In this document: positions 8,823-19,034 of the stretch, one piece after another
Layout: every line of letters starts with the position of its first letter
Position numbering within the stretch: position 1 is the stretch's first letter
Translations under genes and position numbers: made by a program
Notes under the pieces: generated by a model
What the model was told of the DNA's origin: nothing
Seen by the model: only the letters and a program-made list of their open reading frames with translations
Database searches by the model: none
Source: Sulfurimonas aquatica
GTDB taxonomy: Bacteria; Campylobacterota; Campylobacteria; Campylobacterales; Sulfurimonadaceae
Reading direction: 5' to 3'
DNA length: 64,000 nt
Assembly (NCBI RefSeq): GCF_017357825.1
Contig: NZ_CP046072.1
Span: forward strand, 62,001-126,000

Positions 8823-8974
8823 ATAGATGGGGCTTTTGGTGGAGCACTCTGCACATCACTAACAATTGGTTGTGGAGGGTTTTTGGAACTTTGCACACCA
8901 TCCGCATCCTGCGTTATATTTTCTGTGCATCCAAGCAAAAAAAGTGTTAGAACTGTTAGTATCACTATTTTCAT
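8819..8974 (-). CDS. Small lipoprotein (51 aa), coupled to the beta-propeller gene
   Basis: A short reading frame encodes a typical lipoprotein signal: MKIVILTVLTLFLLGC, with lipobox LLGC and Cys16 as the lipidated residue. A short Pro/Gln/Ser-rich mature part ends PPKAPSI. Its ATG overlaps the TGA stop of the upstream 763-aa gene as ATGA, a classic translational-coupling arrangement. The two products may work together at the cell envelope. No family was recognised. A perfect signal plus the ATGA junction make this more than a chance frame. Confidence 0.72.
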   Translation of the reverse strand: MKIVILTVLTLFLLGCTENITQDADGVQSSKNPPQPIVSDVQSAPPKAPSI

Positions 8975-11262
8975 TTTGTAACTCCTAAGTTTTTAGAGAT
9001 AATGTTTGAGCCTTTAAAGAGAGCTCCGTAACTAGAACTATCTAGATCAAAAAGTAAACCCCTCCCAACGTCTCCCCAGTTAGAGTTATCTGAGTCAATG
9101 GCAGTAATTGCTTTTATACTCATACCGTCTATCTGGTAGATACCAAAATGTTCACTATAACTTGATGAGTAGTTTCTGTAGGGCACTCCAAACATCAGGT
9201 CACTTGCTCTGTATGTGAAGGCTTTATGGTTATGTTCTGCTTCACTATAGCTATATCTGTCCCCGATTTGGATTTTATCTGCAAGTTTTGGATTTGTAAA
9301 ATCACTTACGTCAAAGAGTTGAAACTGTAACTCTTGAGCAATGCCACTCTCATCTGCATTACGGCCAATGCTTAAGACTCTATTTTCATCTACAACATGA
9401 AGGTAGCTTGAAAATCCAGGGATAGAGAGCTCTCCAACTGTTTGTGGATTAGTAGGATCGCTTAGGTCTATGGTATAGAGAGGATCCGTTTGCCTAAACG
9501 TTACAACATAGCCACGATCTCCCATAAAACGAACGGCACGGATGGTCTCTCCCTCTTTGCCAAGACCTGTAAGCGTTGCTTGCATTTGAAGCTCTTTATC
9601 TACGTCTTTTAGAGTGTAAATGGAGTTGGTAGTCTCTCCACCTCCCCACCATGCCCAACCAGAAGTGGTAGCAACTCTAAGGTACTCATCTTTTTCACTC
9701 ATGCTAAACTGGTTAAGCATTCTTCCTTCAACCAATCCACGACTTTTATAGGATAGGTTCTCATCTAAAGAGAAGTGGTAAATCATCTGCTGTTCTTTGT
9801 AGTTAGTAAAGTCATAGTAGAGCGGGTACTCATTTGAGACAAGGTAGATGGATGAAGTTGAAACATACTGAGTTGTGCTGTTTCCTAAAAATGAACTTGT
9901 ATTGTTATAAACGCCGCTATCGATGTTAAAGCTACTTATGGAGGTAATATTTGCTCTTTGGTTAAGTTTTATAGGGGCATAAAACTTCAGAGGATTTATA
10001 AGTTCTGACGTTACTCCATTTGAGGTTATCTTTGGCGTTAGTTTTTCGCTTGTTATAGTTGGGTTTTCATAATCATATCTATACTCGTCTATTTTGTTGT
10101 AACTATAGACTAAGAAGGGAGAAAATGAAGAGATGAGATAAAAGTTGTTATCTATGAGTCTACTATCAACATAGTAGCCTTCAACATTATGAGTCGCAGT
10201 TAAGGAGATGCTGTTGATATCTGAAATATCATAAATATCTATGTTAAATGAAGAGCTATATTGTGATGGCATTGCGATAGAGTATGAATAGTAATTATAG
10301 TTATTTGCATTTGAGACTACGACAAGTCTGGAGTTTTGAAGATACATGGAGGTAATGTATTTGTCTGTATAGTCTATTGAATTAATTGGGGTGTAAATCT
10401 GCCGCGCAATATTTGTAAAGCTCGTGATTATAATTTTATGATTTGAATTATCCACACTAAAAATATGTACTCCATCATGCTTTAAAATATCTCCCTCATC
10501 TACACCACTCTCCTGAAGATTCGTACTTGTAGTGTCTTTGGCTGTTTCATCACTTGTACTTGGTGTTGCAACATTGTTTAAAACTGCTGTGTCGGTAGTT
10601 TCAAGGAGGGCAAAACTGTAGGAGTAGTACTCATTCATACGAACCATCTTTCTAATGTAAGAGAGCATAGACTCCTCTGAGTTAAAAGTGCTTAACTCTG
10701 ATGATTTTGTATTTATATCTATATTTACGTTTGACTCACTCTTAACCCAAAGCCCTTCGCCTAGAGTTATACTCTCTATAGAGGGAAAGTTCAAGTCATT
10801 TTTGTTTGTTTGCCAGTCACTTCCTTGAGAGAATTTCCAAACTAATGCATCCCCAAAAAGTTTATCGCTTATGATGCTTTTTTGAGGTAGGGCAACGAGA
10901 TTCCAGCCAGTTAGAAGTTCAATACTGCTATTTTTTGGACTCTGTAAATTCTGCTCAGGCTCATACTCTAAACTCCAGTTTTCTTTTGAGAGAATCAGCA
11001 TAGCTTGATAAGGTTTGAGTGAAGTGAGTTGCTTATAGCTAGCAACTATCTGAGTATTTTTTTGGACTTCTGGTGAGTAACCCATCCAGCTCTGAGTATT
11101 TGCATCAAAGCCCCAGACTATGTCAACATTTTCATTATTAAGCAGTTGTTCAACATCCAGAGTTGTAGGTACACCTATGAGTTGCCACCCTTTTTGAATA
11201 CGTAGAGTTTCACTCGCTTGTAGTAGGTAAAAGAGCATGGTGAGTAGAGTTAGTAAACGCAT
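8971..11262 (-). CDS. Secreted beta-propeller domain protein
   Basis: A 763-residue exported protein of the family of secreted proteins with a C-terminal beta-propeller distantly related to WD40. The diagnostic segment is QESGVDEGDILKHDGVHIF, followed by repeated blade-like segments such as RAVRFMGDRGYVVTF and TIDLSDPTNPQTVGELSIPG in two stretches. The N-terminal ~180 residues contain two similar blocks (GWQLIGVPTTL and GWNLVALPQKS). The start at 11262 gives a clean signal peptide (MRLLTLLTMLFYLLQASE) with AGGAG seven bases upstream; a longer in-frame start at 11331 has neither. The molecular role is unknown. It shares an ATGA junction with the small lipoprotein gene. Confidence 0.82.
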   Translation of the reverse strand: MRLLTLLTMLFYLLQASETLRIQKGWQLIGVPTTLDVEQLLNNENVDIVWGFDANTQSWMGYSPEVQKNTQIVASYKQLTSLKPYQAMLILSKENWSLEYEPEQNLQSPKNSSIELLTGWNLVALPQKSIISDKLFGDALVWKFSQGSDWQTNKNDLNFPSIESITLGEGLWVKSESNVNIDINTKSSELSTFNSEESMLSYIRKMVRMNEYYSYSFALLETTDTAVLNNVATPSTSDETAKDTTSTNLQESGVDEGDILKHDGVHIFSVDNSNHKIIITSFTNIARQIYTPINSIDYTDKYITSMYLQNSRLVVVSNANNYNYYSYSIAMPSQYSSSFNIDIYDISDINSISLTATHNVEGYYVDSRLIDNNFYLISSFSPFLVYSYNKIDEYRYDYENPTITSEKLTPKITSNGVTSELINPLKFYAPIKLNQRANITSISSFNIDSGVYNNTSSFLGNSTTQYVSTSSIYLVSNEYPLYYDFTNYKEQQMIYHFSLDENLSYKSRGLVEGRMLNQFSMSEKDEYLRVATTSGWAWWGGGETTNSIYTLKDVDKELQMQATLTGLGKEGETIRAVRFMGDRGYVVTFRQTDPLYTIDLSDPTNPQTVGELSIPGFSSYLHVVDENRVLSIGRNADESGIAQELQFQLFDVSDFTNPKLADKIQIGDRYSYSEAEHNHKAFTYRASDLMFGVPYRNYSSSYSEHFGIYQIDGMSIKAITAIDSDNSNWGDVGRGLLFDLDSSSYGALFKGSNIISKNLGVTK

Positions 11263-11355
11263 GAGTAGACTCCTGTGTTTAGATGATATTACATAAGTAT
11301 AGCATATTAGACTATAGTACTCATAACCCATTTATAACATTGTTATGAAATATGT

Positions 11356-11361
11356 TATAAT
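11356..11361 (+). promoter_or_regulatory. Candidate -10 box for yajQ
   Basis: TATAAT lies 27 bases before the yajQ ATG in the divergent intergenic region. On the other strand, TATACT (11296-11301) is a candidate -10 for the beta-propeller gene. Confidence 0.45.
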
Positions 11362-11387
11362 AATTTAAATAAGATAAAGGCGGACTC

Positions 11388-11885
11388 ATGGCAAAAGAGC
11401 ACTCATTTGATATTACAGCAAAAATAGATATGCAAAACTTTAAAAATGCGATAAATCTAGTCGATAGAGAAGTGGCAAACAGATATGACTTTAAAGGGAC
11501 TACATATGAAGTGAACTTTAAAGAAAAAGAGAAGGTTTTAGTTTTAGTGGCGTCATCAGATAACAAGCTTGACGCACTCAAAGATGTAGTAATAGCAAAG
11601 TTTTTAAAACAAGAGCTCTCTTCAAAAGTTTTAGAAGAGTTAAGAGTTGAAGACTCAAGCGGTGGTAATAGAAAAGCTACTTTTAAAGTAGTCGATTACA
11701 TAGAGTCAAAAGAGGCTAAAAAAATAACTGCTGAGATAAAAAAGATGAAGTTAAAAGTAACTGCAAACATAGAAGGCGATAGCATCCGCGTTAAGGGAGC
11801 TAAACTTGATGATTTGCAAAAAGTTATGAAGATGGTTAGAGAAGAAGAGTGGGATGCGCCACTAGTTTTTGAAAATATGAGATAA
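11388..11885 (+). CDS. yajQ: YajQ-family nucleotide-binding protein
   Basis: Full-length 165-residue YajQ protein: MAKEHSFDITAKIDMQN at the start, the conserved RYDFKG motif, and a C-terminus with KVTANIEGDSIRVKGAKLDDLQ in one block. YajQ has two ferredoxin-like (RNP-like) domains; members bind RNA, GTP or cyclic di-GMP, the last in Xanthomonas and Pseudomonas. With at least five c-di-GMP turnover proteins nearby, a c-di-GMP effector role is attractive but inferred. The ribosome site AAGGCGG fits the start. The next gene begins 10 bases after the stop. Confidence 0.93.
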   Translation: MAKEHSFDITAKIDMQNFKNAINLVDREVANRYDFKGTTYEVNFKEKEKVLVLVASSDNKLDALKDVVIAKFLKQELSSKVLEELRVEDSSGGNRKATFKVVDYIESKEAKKITAEIKKMKLKVTANIEGDSIRVKGAKLDDLQKVMKMVREEEWDAPLVFENMR

Positions 11886-11895
11886 GGGTTCTATT

Positions 11896-12546
11896 ATGAG
11901 TAAAATGAGTGTAAGTGATGCGGCAGAGCATTTTGGTGTTTCAAAAGAGGCTATACATAATCGTATAAGACGAGGTTCACTAAAAGTAGTGGTAGAAGAC
12001 GGCATAAAAATGGTAATAATTGACCCTTTGGCTCAATCTTCTAAGTCAAGAGTATCATCAGCTACTCAAAAATCAAGCACAACAAATGATAGATACTATA
12101 AACTTCTAGCAGAGCAAAACGAGAAGCTCCAATCTCGCATAGCGTTTTTAGAAGATGAGACGCGAACGCTTAGAGATCAAAAAGAGTTGATGCTTATAGA
12201 AGAACGAAAGAAAATAGAACAGATATATAAAGATAAAGACGAACAGTTAAAAAACATACTTAGTAGTATCTCTTCGCAGTTTATGTTACCTAACGCAAAA
12301 GAAGAAGAGCTTGAAGTTGAAGCACTTGAAGTGGAAATAGAACCTAACGATGAAGTAGAAGATGATGTTAGTTATGTTATATCTCTAAAAAAGTATCTAA
12401 ACTCTACAAAACTCTCAGATAAAAAGAGAGAGAAGATACAAAAGAGATTTGCTAAACATGCGCAAAAAGATAAGAGAATTACAACTATAGGTAAAAAGTA
12501 TTATATAGATACTTCAAAGTATGACTATAGTGACTTAATAAGATAA
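11896..12546 (+). CDS. HTH and coiled-coil DNA-binding protein
   Basis: A 216-residue protein with an N-terminal helix-turn-helix of MerR/excisionase type (VSDAAEHFGVSKEAIHNRIR, then a wing-like GSLKVVVEDGIKMV). A linker follows, then a long charged coiled coil (about residues 65-125), an acidic stretch and a basic C-terminal segment (KKREKIQKRFAKHAQKDKR). The layout recalls small nucleoid or segregation-type DNA-binding proteins, but no named family was recognised. It is probably co-transcribed with yajQ. The function cannot be given. Confidence 0.72.
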   Translation: MSKMSVSDAAEHFGVSKEAIHNRIRRGSLKVVVEDGIKMVIIDPLAQSSKSRVSSATQKSSTTNDRYYKLLAEQNEKLQSRIAFLEDETRTLRDQKELMLIEERKKIEQIYKDKDEQLKNILSSISSQFMLPNAKEEELEVEALEVEIEPNDEVEDDVSYVISLKKYLNSTKLSDKKREKIQKRFAKHAQKDKRITTIGKKYYIDTSKYDYSDLIR

Positions 12547-12560
12547 GAATCTTATAAGTC
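12532..12560. terminator. Bidirectional hairpin between convergent genes
   Basis: GACTT-A-ATAAGAT pairs with ATCTTAT-AAGTC (12 bp with one bulged A) around the loop AAGA. It overlaps the stop of the HTH gene and the end of the convergent DUF1538 gene, a good position for a shared terminator. Confidence 0.6.
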
Positions 12561-14477
12561 ATCCATTTTTAAAGTAAGACCCTTCAGATGAGATATAGGG
12601 TAGGCATAAGCTATCCCATCTCCCTCCCCAGCTAAATCTAAATCATACATCAATTTTTGAATAATTTTATCAACATTTTTTGTAGGGGTAATAAACATCA
12701 TATTTGAATCGGTTGAGTCAGAGTGTAGTCTATTATAAAAGTTATCCATCTCTTCTAGACCCATTCCATGAGCTTGCATAATGGTAACGCCATGAGCCCC
12801 TGCCTCTTTAGCTGAGAGGAGTGCTTGTTCTTCTTTATCGTGAGGAATTATGACATGTACAGATGAGAATGCCATCTCATAAGAGTGGTGTTTGTTTGTC
12901 CCATGTACATGAACTGTTGCTAAGCCCATATTGCTTGCATCTTCAAGTGCATAACGAAGCTCACTAAGATGAATAGCCTCCATCTCTTGCTTACCTTTCA
13001 CTCCCATTCTCTCAGTCATGAGTCCATACGCCATAACAGTAATCATAGGAAAAAGCGATGCAAAGGCGATAAGTCCAAAACCATCTATAAGTGGGTCACG
13101 TCCAGGTATGTTTGTAGCAAGTCCAAGACCAAGAGCGGCAACAAGAGGAACGGTAACAGTAGAGGTCGTAACGCCACCACTATCATAAGCTATTGGAACG
13201 ATGTACTTTGGAGCCATAAATGTTAATACGATAACGAACATATAGCCTGCCATGATGTAATAAACTATCTCTCCACCGTTTACAATTCTAAAAGCACCTA
13301 AAGAGATACCGATGGCAACGCCAAGTGCTACAAACAGACGAAGCACAAAGTCATTTACCTTGCCATCACTAATCTCTTTTGCTTTTCGAGCAATCGCAGT
13401 GAGTGAGGGTTCAGCCATAGTTGTTGAAAATCCAATAGTAAAGGCAAAAGTGTAGATAATAATATCACTATCATTTTGAGTAAGTTGCAGAGCCATAGTC
13501 TCACCAAGAGAGAAAAGACCCATCTCAAGACCAATGATGAACGCATCAAGACCAACAATAACAAGAGTAAAGCCTATGATTACCTCTTTTAGATTATCTA
13601 TAGGTTTTTTAAGAATCACATACTGGAAAAAGAGAATTACACCAAGAATTGGAATAACGTCAGTTGCAACACTTACTAGACCTTTAAGAAGTGCAAGTGC
13701 ACTAAAGTCAAAGGCAGCAGCAGTCTCTGGAGTATGTGCAGCTAGAGGTATAACTACCTGAGAAGCCTCTATAAACTCATATACATAAATACCATAAAAC
13801 TGAACGAAAATCATAGGTGTAAGTGAAGCAAACGCGATAAGACCAAAACCATCTAAAACAGGGTTTCTCCCCTTTATACTAGATGCTAAGCCAATACCAA
13901 GGGCTGCTACTAGAGGAACGGTCACGGTAGAAGTTGTAACGCCACCAAGGTCGTAAGCAAGTCCAACTATCTCTTGTGGTGCAAAGGCAGTAGCCGCTAC
14001 AACCATGATATACCCAGTGATGATATAGTAGTGGATAGGATGACCCTTTATAATCCTCCAAACACCAAGAACGATGGCAAAACCAACAGAGAAGGCAACA
14101 ACCATTCTAAGAGTAAACGCATCTATTCTTCCAGCACTTATCCCAGCAGCCTTATCAGCAATAACTAAAAGAGCTGGTTCAGCGATAGTAGTACCAAAAC
14201 CAATCATAAAGGCAAAAATTACTATCCAGCCAGTGGAGCCCTTATGTGCAAAATCTGAGGCTAACCCTTCTCCAACAGGAAAGATTCCAACTTCAAGACC
14301 AAGAAGAAAAACAGCAAGACCAACACCAACGATAGCAAGACCAATTGTGGTGCTTAACCAGTTCTCTGGAACAACTTGTATGATAGCAAGCTGAAAAAAT
14401 ATAATTACTAAAATGATGGGAAGTAGGTCCCGAAAGGACTCTTTTAGGAGTTGCAAAAATGACGATATACTTAGCAT
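12552..14477 (-). CDS. DUF1538 membrane transporter with duplicated core and PII-like C-terminal domain
   Basis: A 641-residue membrane protein made of two DUF1538 repeats (about residues 1-240 and 260-490). Both carry a near-identical [17 protein letters not shown] motif and an AEPxLxxIAxKA segment, implying internal duplication and a pseudosymmetric transporter. The last ~140 residues are soluble and resemble the ferredoxin-like fold of PII regulators ([10 protein letters not shown]-type start, [17 protein letters not shown] middle, [10 protein letters not shown] helix). DUF1538 genes elsewhere can lie beside PII genes, so this looks like a fusion of transporter and regulator. The substrate is unknown. 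AGAGG precedes the ATG. The fold of the tail is my inference from pattern. Confidence 0.8.
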   Translation of the reverse strand: MLSISSFLQLLKESFRDLLPIILVIIFFQLAIIQVVPENWLSTTIGLAIVGVGLAVFLLGLEVGIFPVGEGLASDFAHKGSTGWIVIFAFMIGFGTTIAEPALLVIADKAAGISAGRIDAFTLRMVVAFSVGFAIVLGVWRIIKGHPIHYYIITGYIMVVAATAFAPQEIVGLAYDLGGVTTSTVTVPLVAALGIGLASSIKGRNPVLDGFGLIAFASLTPMIFVQFYGIYVYEFIEASQVVIPLAAHTPETAAAFDFSALALLKGLVSVATDVIPILGVILFFQYVILKKPIDNLKEVIIGFTLVIVGLDAFIIGLEMGLFSLGETMALQLTQNDSDIIIYTFAFTIGFSTTMAEPSLTAIARKAKEISDGKVNDFVLRLFVALGVAIGISLGAFRIVNGGEIVYYIMAGYMFVIVLTFMAPKYIVPIAYDSGGVTTSTVTVPLVAALGLGLATNIPGRDPLIDGFGLIAFASLFPMITVMAYGLMTERMGVKGKQEMEAIHLSELRYALEDASNMGLATVHVHGTNKHHSYEMAFSSVHVIIPHDKEEQALLSAKEAGAHGVTIMQAHGMGLEEMDNFYNRLHSDSTDSNMMFITPTKNVDKIIQKLMYDLDLAGEGDGIAYAYPISHLKGLTLKMDDL

Positions 14478-14593
14478 TAATTACCTCTAATTATTTTTAT
14501 TATAAAATAATAGCAAATATATGCAAAAAGTAACTTTATAAGTAGAATTGGATTATATTAAATTTATTTGGATAGAATATCATCTCTAAATAT

Positions 14594-14683
14594 GGTCGAG
14601 TGTCCGAGTGGCCGATGGTGCAACCTTGGAAAGGTTGTGTAGGAGCAATTCTACCGAGAGTTCGAATCTCTCCTCGACCACCA
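14594..14683 (+). tRNA. tRNA-Ser (anticodon GGA)
   Basis: The acceptor stem GGTCGAG/CTCGACC pairs over 7 bp with a discriminator A and encoded CCA. The anticodon arm CAACC-TTGGAAA-GGTTG has GGA at positions 34-36. A long variable arm (GTAG/CTAC) marks a class II tRNA, and the T arm is GAGAG-TTCGAAT-CTCTC. It reads UCC and UCU codons. It stands alone between two protein genes, in the 336-base gap from 14478 to 14812; the rest of that gap is AT-rich with no other feature recognised. Confidence 0.96.
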
Positions 14684-14812
14684 CTTTTAGATTTTTAACT
14701 TCAAGCAAAAAACTTTTCCCTTTAAAATTATGACTTTATACACTACTTAATTAAAATAATGAGAAATTTTAGATAAGATTAATTTATAATTTTTTTAAGA
14801 TGGACAATTACA

Positions 14813-16594
14813 TTGAAATATCTTGTAACTCTACTTTTATTTACACTAACACTCTTTGCTTCTGAGCCTGCTTACCTCTACGAGGATAAAAACAGCAGCG
14901 TTACCATCGATTATGTCAAAGAGAATGCTGACGTTATTTTTAAATCTACTGATGATTTGAGTAAAGGTTTTAGCAATTCAGCTTGGTGGCTAAAAATTGA
15001 TATAGAAAATCCTACTGATGAGAAGGTAGATAAGCATTTAATATTTGAATTTCAGTTACTTCAAAAGATCGAAGCCTATATAATAGATGGTAAAAATATT
15101 TCTACATATATATCAGGAAGAAATCTCCAAAAAAATCAAAATAATCTTCATGCAGGTTTTAATGAAATCGAATTTACAATGCAAGCACATAGTAAAAAAA
15201 GGGTATTTGTAAGGATAAAGAGTGACCACATTATCCATCTTCAATACAAGCTATTAGATACAAAAGCCGCATTTGAATATTTTCAAAACTGGAGTATTAC
15301 TACAACCCTCCTCTTTAGTGCTCTATTTTTCTTATTTGTTTACAATTTTGCTAATTTAATCTGGTTTAAACAGAAAATTTATTGGTACTACATAGTGTAT
15401 GTCTTTGGTGGAATAATATCTTTGTTAGCAGCTAATAACTTATTTACAACACTGTTTAACTTTGGTATAGATGATATTAAGTTTTATGTATTTGGTGGCA
15501 TGCTTTTTTATTTAGGACTAGCATTTTTCTTATACGAACTCTTAAGAGATAGTATGCCCGCACTTGATGTGAAGTTACATTATATGATTGTAGCGATTAT
15601 GTCTGTACTCACAATTGTGGCTATATTTGATAGCGGTTTGGCAAATAAGATGTTTTTATATGGTGCGGGACTTGTTGTTACTGTACTGTTTACCTGTATA
15701 ATTATTAATGCTTTAAATAGGCAACACCCATTGGCAAGATATATCCTCACAGGGTGGTTAATATTATCATTCTTTCTTACTTTCTTTCTTTTAAGTATGC
15801 TAGGAATTGTAGGTATCGAGTATCGTTACTTTTATGTTTATGGGCAGATAATTGAAGGTTTTATCTTTTCTATTATTATTACTTACCAGTATCGTTTTTT
15901 ACAGGTTCAAAAAAAACAAGAACAAGAAGAGATAAAGTTAGCGCAGATGGGAGAGCTCATATCTATGATTGCCCATCAATGGAGACAACCTCTGAGCTCT
16001 ATCTCTGCAATTGCAAGTACACTTACCCTTGATATCTCTATGGATAACTATAAAAAAGAGTTTTTTTCACAGAGATTAGAAGATATCAATAGACTAACGC
16101 AGCATCTCTCATCCACAATTGATGACTTTAGAAACTTCTTTAAGCCTAATAAAGAGTCGATAGAAACAAGCTTAGAGCATGTTGTTGCAAAAAGCTTAGA
16201 TATTACACAAGAGTTGTTATCAAATTCAAACATAGAAATCACTACTGAGTTTAACGATAGCATAAATGTGAATGTATATGAGAGCGAGTTGATGCAGGTT
16301 CTTTTAAATATTTTAAGTAACGCACATGACAATTTTATAGAAAAAAAGATACAAAACCCATCTCTTAAAATAAGTACAAAAGATAACGCCATAATCATAT
16401 GTGATAATGGTGGTGGAATCCCTGAGGATATAATAAGTAAGATATTTGAACCCTACTTCTCAACAAAAAATGAAAAGAATGGAACAGGCTTAGGTCTCTA
16501 TATGTCAAAGTTAATTATAGAAGAGCATCACAATGGTAAACTATCTGTATATAACAAGAATGGCGGTGCGTGTTTCGAAATTATAGTGGGCTAG
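14813..16594 (+). CDS. Membrane histidine kinase with 7TMR-DISM sensor
   Basis: 593 residues. A signal peptide (MKYLVTLLLFTLTLFAS) leads into a periplasmic 7TMR-DISM extracellular domain (about 20-150, with SAWWLKIDIENPT), seven membrane helices (about 160-365), then HisKA with His388 in MIAHQWRQPLS and HATPase_c (DNGGGIPEDI, GTGLGLYMSK). No receiver or DNA-binding partner is adjacent. The start is a TTG because no in-frame ATG gives the signal peptide; the ribosome site is weak. DISM sensors in other bacteria bind sugars or other small ligands; the ligand here is unknown. Confidence 0.88.
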   Translation: MKYLVTLLLFTLTLFASEPAYLYEDKNSSVTIDYVKENADVIFKSTDDLSKGFSNSAWWLKIDIENPTDEKVDKHLIFEFQLLQKIEAYIIDGKNISTYISGRNLQKNQNNLHAGFNEIEFTMQAHSKKRVFVRIKSDHIIHLQYKLLDTKAAFEYFQNWSITTTLLFSALFFLFVYNFANLIWFKQKIYWYYIVYVFGGIISLLAANNLFTTLFNFGIDDIKFYVFGGMLFYLGLAFFLYELLRDSMPALDVKLHYMIVAIMSVLTIVAIFDSGLANKMFLYGAGLVVTVLFTCIIINALNRQHPLARYILTGWLILSFFLTFFLLSMLGIVGIEYRYFYVYGQIIEGFIFSIIITYQYRFLQVQKKQEQEEIKLAQMGELISMIAHQWRQPLSSISAIASTLTLDISMDNYKKEFFSQRLEDINRLTQHLSSTIDDFRNFFKPNKESIETSLEHVVAKSLDITQELLSNSNIEITTEFNDSINVNVYESELMQVLLNILSNAHDNFIEKKIQNPSLKISTKDNAIIICDNGGGIPEDIISKIFEPYFSTKNEKNGTGLGLYMSKLIIEEHHNGKLSVYNKNGGACFEIIVG

Positions 16595-16618
16595 TTAGAT
16601 TAAACTCTTAGGTAATTT

Positions 16619-17947
16619 TTACTTAGAAATTAAATTTATAGCTTCACTAATGTGGTCGATGTCTTTTTTGGAGTAGTTCATCAGAGTTGAGACTTCATTT
16701 GAGAGTTCACTCTGCTCATGGACTGATGAAGAAATAGATTCAGAGATTATAGTCATATTGGCGATGATTTTTGAGATACTTGCAATAGCTTCGATAGCTA
16801 ACTCGGCTGATTCTTGAACCGAGACAATACTTTGAGACACCTCTTGCGTCGCAGCTGCAGTTTGTAGAGAAAGAGCTTTTACTTCAGATGCGACTACAGC
16901 AAAGCCTTTACCAGCTTCACCTGCTCGTGCCGCTTCAATAGAAGCATTGAGTGAAAGTAAATTAGTTCTTTGAGCGATAGATGATATGGATTTGACAACT
17001 CCACCAATTGCTTTGGATTGTCTTCCAAGTTCAGACATAAGTTGAGTAGTGCTTTGTGATTTAGTTTGTGCTTCTTTAGTGATATTATTACTTAGTTCAG
17101 TAGCTTCAGAGATCTTATGGAGTGAGTGAATCATGGCACTCATATTGTCACTAACCCTTTCTAAGTTAGAAGAGGATTGATTAAGATTCTTAGCAGAGTC
17201 TTCTACTGCTAAAATCATCTCTTTATTTTTAGTGATATCTAGAGCAAACTTGACTACCTTAAAGGGCCTACCTTGTAGGTCTAAAATAGGGTTGTATGTA
17301 GCTTGAATCCAAACTGTTTTACCATTTTTATCTAGGCGTTTGTACTCGCCCGTGTCAAACTTTCCTTGGTTAAGTTGTTGCCAAAATATTTGATACTCTT
17401 GAGAATTTTTATAAGATTTTTCACAAAACATACTATGATGCTTGCCAACTACTTCACTCCTTGAGTAACTAAATGTTTTTAAAAAGTTCTCGTTAACATC
17501 TAGGACGATGCCCTTTAAGTCAAACTCGATGACGGCTTGTGACTTTGAAATAGCATTCAACTGACTCTCGTAATTAGAGCTTTTTAATTTTTGAGAAGTA
17601 ATATCTTGAGCAAATTTAATAATCTTCACGACATTTCCGTACTCATCTGTAACAGGAGTATAAGAGGCTTTTAACCAAACGATATCACCCTCTTTGGTGA
17701 TGCGTTTAAACTCGCTTGTTTGAGAGTATCCTGCAGCTAAATCTTTCCAAAAATCTCTATACTCACGAGTTCTAGCATAATCAGGAGTACAAAACATACG
17801 ATGGTGTTTGGATTTTATCTCTCTAAAAGTGTAGCCCATTACATCTAAGAAAAGTGAGTTGGCCTGTAAAATGTAACCTTTAGTATCAAATTCAATAACG
17901 GCATAATTGGTATTTAAAGCTGTTAATAAATCCTTGTCGTCATTCAT
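16619..17947 (-). CDS. Soluble chemoreceptor, PAS-PAS-MCP
   Basis: A 442-residue methyl-accepting-type signalling protein without membrane segments. Two related PAS domains (about 12-125 and 133-245) share the GYTFREI/SYSRSEV, HHxMFC and EYKR/EFKR patterns. The signalling domain (about 270-442) contains the conserved tip [22 protein letters not shown] receptors of this Aer-like class sense redox or energy state through a bound cofactor. The two PAS copies look like a tandem duplication. A GGGG ribosome-site core lies just before the ATG. It would feed CheW/CheA and flagellar rotation. Confidence 0.9.
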   Translation of the reverse strand: MNDDKDLLTALNTNYAVIEFDTKGYILQANSLFLDVMGYTFREIKSKHHRMFCTPDYARTREYRDFWKDLAAGYSQTSEFKRITKEGDIVWLKASYTPVTDEYGNVVKIIKFAQDITSQKLKSSNYESQLNAISKSQAVIEFDLKGIVLDVNENFLKTFSYSRSEVVGKHHSMFCEKSYKNSQEYQIFWQQLNQGKFDTGEYKRLDKNGKTVWIQATYNPILDLQGRPFKVVKFALDITKNKEMILAVEDSAKNLNQSSSNLERVSDNMSAMIHSLHKISEATELSNNITKEAQTKSQSTTQLMSELGRQSKAIGGVVKSISSIAQRTNLLSLNASIEAARAGEAGKGFAVVASEVKALSLQTAAATQEVSQSIVSVQESAELAIEAIASISKIIANMTIISESISSSVHEQSELSNEVSTLMNYSKKDIDHISEAINLISK

Positions 17948-18158
17948 ATGAGTACCCCTAAGTCCTTTATATATGTTAAATATCGAAGTAAAACCGTGCT
18001 TGCTAATATGATATTATTTTTTATTTTAGCATAAAAGATACTCTTTAGATTTTTAGTTTGATGAAAGTAACTCATTTGTTTTAAAAAACAATTTAGTTTA
18101 TATTTAAGTAAACTCAGTAACATATTAATAATACATAGAGATAAAGAGGAGTGAAAAA

Positions 18159-19034
18159 TTGAAAAAGATCTTAATCATTCTTATAGCTTTTCTGTTTATA
18201 GCTTGTGAGCAAAAGGAGCAAAAGCCCTTAGTCCTCTCTGTAGATAGATGGATAGGCGCTTCTCCAATTTACTATGCGCATAAAAAAGGGTGGCTCAAAG
18301 ATATTGGGATTGAGATGATTTTGGCACCCTCAATTGCCGATAATCTACATTTATATAGATTAAAAGTCTCAGACATTGTAACGGGAACACAGCATGAGTT
18401 TTTTAAATTAAAGAAAGACTCTCTTGATATAAAACCATTTTTAATTTATGATAGATCCTATGGTGGTGATGTTATCATGGCAAACAGAACTTTAAAAGAG
18501 TTTCAAAACTCATCACAAATGATTCATGTCTATTTAGAACTTGGAACCATAAATGAAGAGATGCTTAACTTTTGGAAACTCTATAATGAGATAGCCGATG
18601 AGCGTCTTATCCTCCATAACGCTACTCAAGACGAGATATCAAATCAGATAGTAAGAGAAAATCAAGAGCCACTACTTCTTATCACATACAACCCACATAA
18701 TATAGCTCTTAAAAAGAGTGGATTTTACCAGATTGCAGACTCTATGGACGATAGATACTTAGTGCTTGACTCTCTGTTTACGTCGGATAAGGTTTATAAG
18801 GAGAGGGGCGAAGATCTAAAAAATTTAAAAACTGTTTTACTTAAAGCTACTATGGCTTATGAAAAAGATGCAAAAGAGTACTATGAAACCATAAAAGGGT
18901 ATATCAGCAATCCGAGTTATGAAGAGTTTAAAGATATGCAAAAAAATATACGCTGGTTACTAGATAGCAAAAAAAGCGACTCAATATACAAAGCAATGGA
19001 GTCTATGAGTTTTCCTCATAAAGATCTACTGTAG
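18159..19034 (+). CDS. Substrate-binding lipoprotein (NMT1/SsuA-like) paired with a hybrid kinase
   Basis: A 291-residue lipoprotein (signal ending LFIAC; Cys16) with the NMT1/THI5-like periplasmic-binding fold: DRWIGASPIYYAHKKGW at the start, as in SsuA/TauA/ThiY-type proteins. No permease or ATPase is adjacent. Instead its stop overlaps the GTG start of a 1056-aa hybrid histidine kinase (TAGTG), so it is probably a sensory accessory protein that presents a ligand to the kinase rather than part of an importer. TTG start with an excellent AAAGAGGAG site. The ligand is unknown. Confidence 0.8.
   Translation: MKKILIILIAFLFIACEQKEQKPLVLSVDRWIGASPIYYAHKKGWLKDIGIEMILAPSIADNLHLYRLKVSDIVTGTQHEFFKLKKDSLDIKPFLIYDRSYGGDVIMANRTLKEFQNSSQMIHVYLELGTINEEMLNFWKLYNEIADERLILHNATQDEISNQIVRENQEPLLLITYNPHNIALKKSGFYQIADSMDDRYLVLDSLFTSDKVYKERGEDLKNLKTVLLKATMAYEKDAKEYYETIKGYISNPSYEEFKDMQKNIRWLLDSKKSDSIYKAMESMSFPHKDLL

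Noticed and set aside
14074-14394. 106-aa plus-strand frame opposite the DUF1538 gene
   Set aside because: Antisense shadow of a membrane protein gene; composition follows from the reverse complement.
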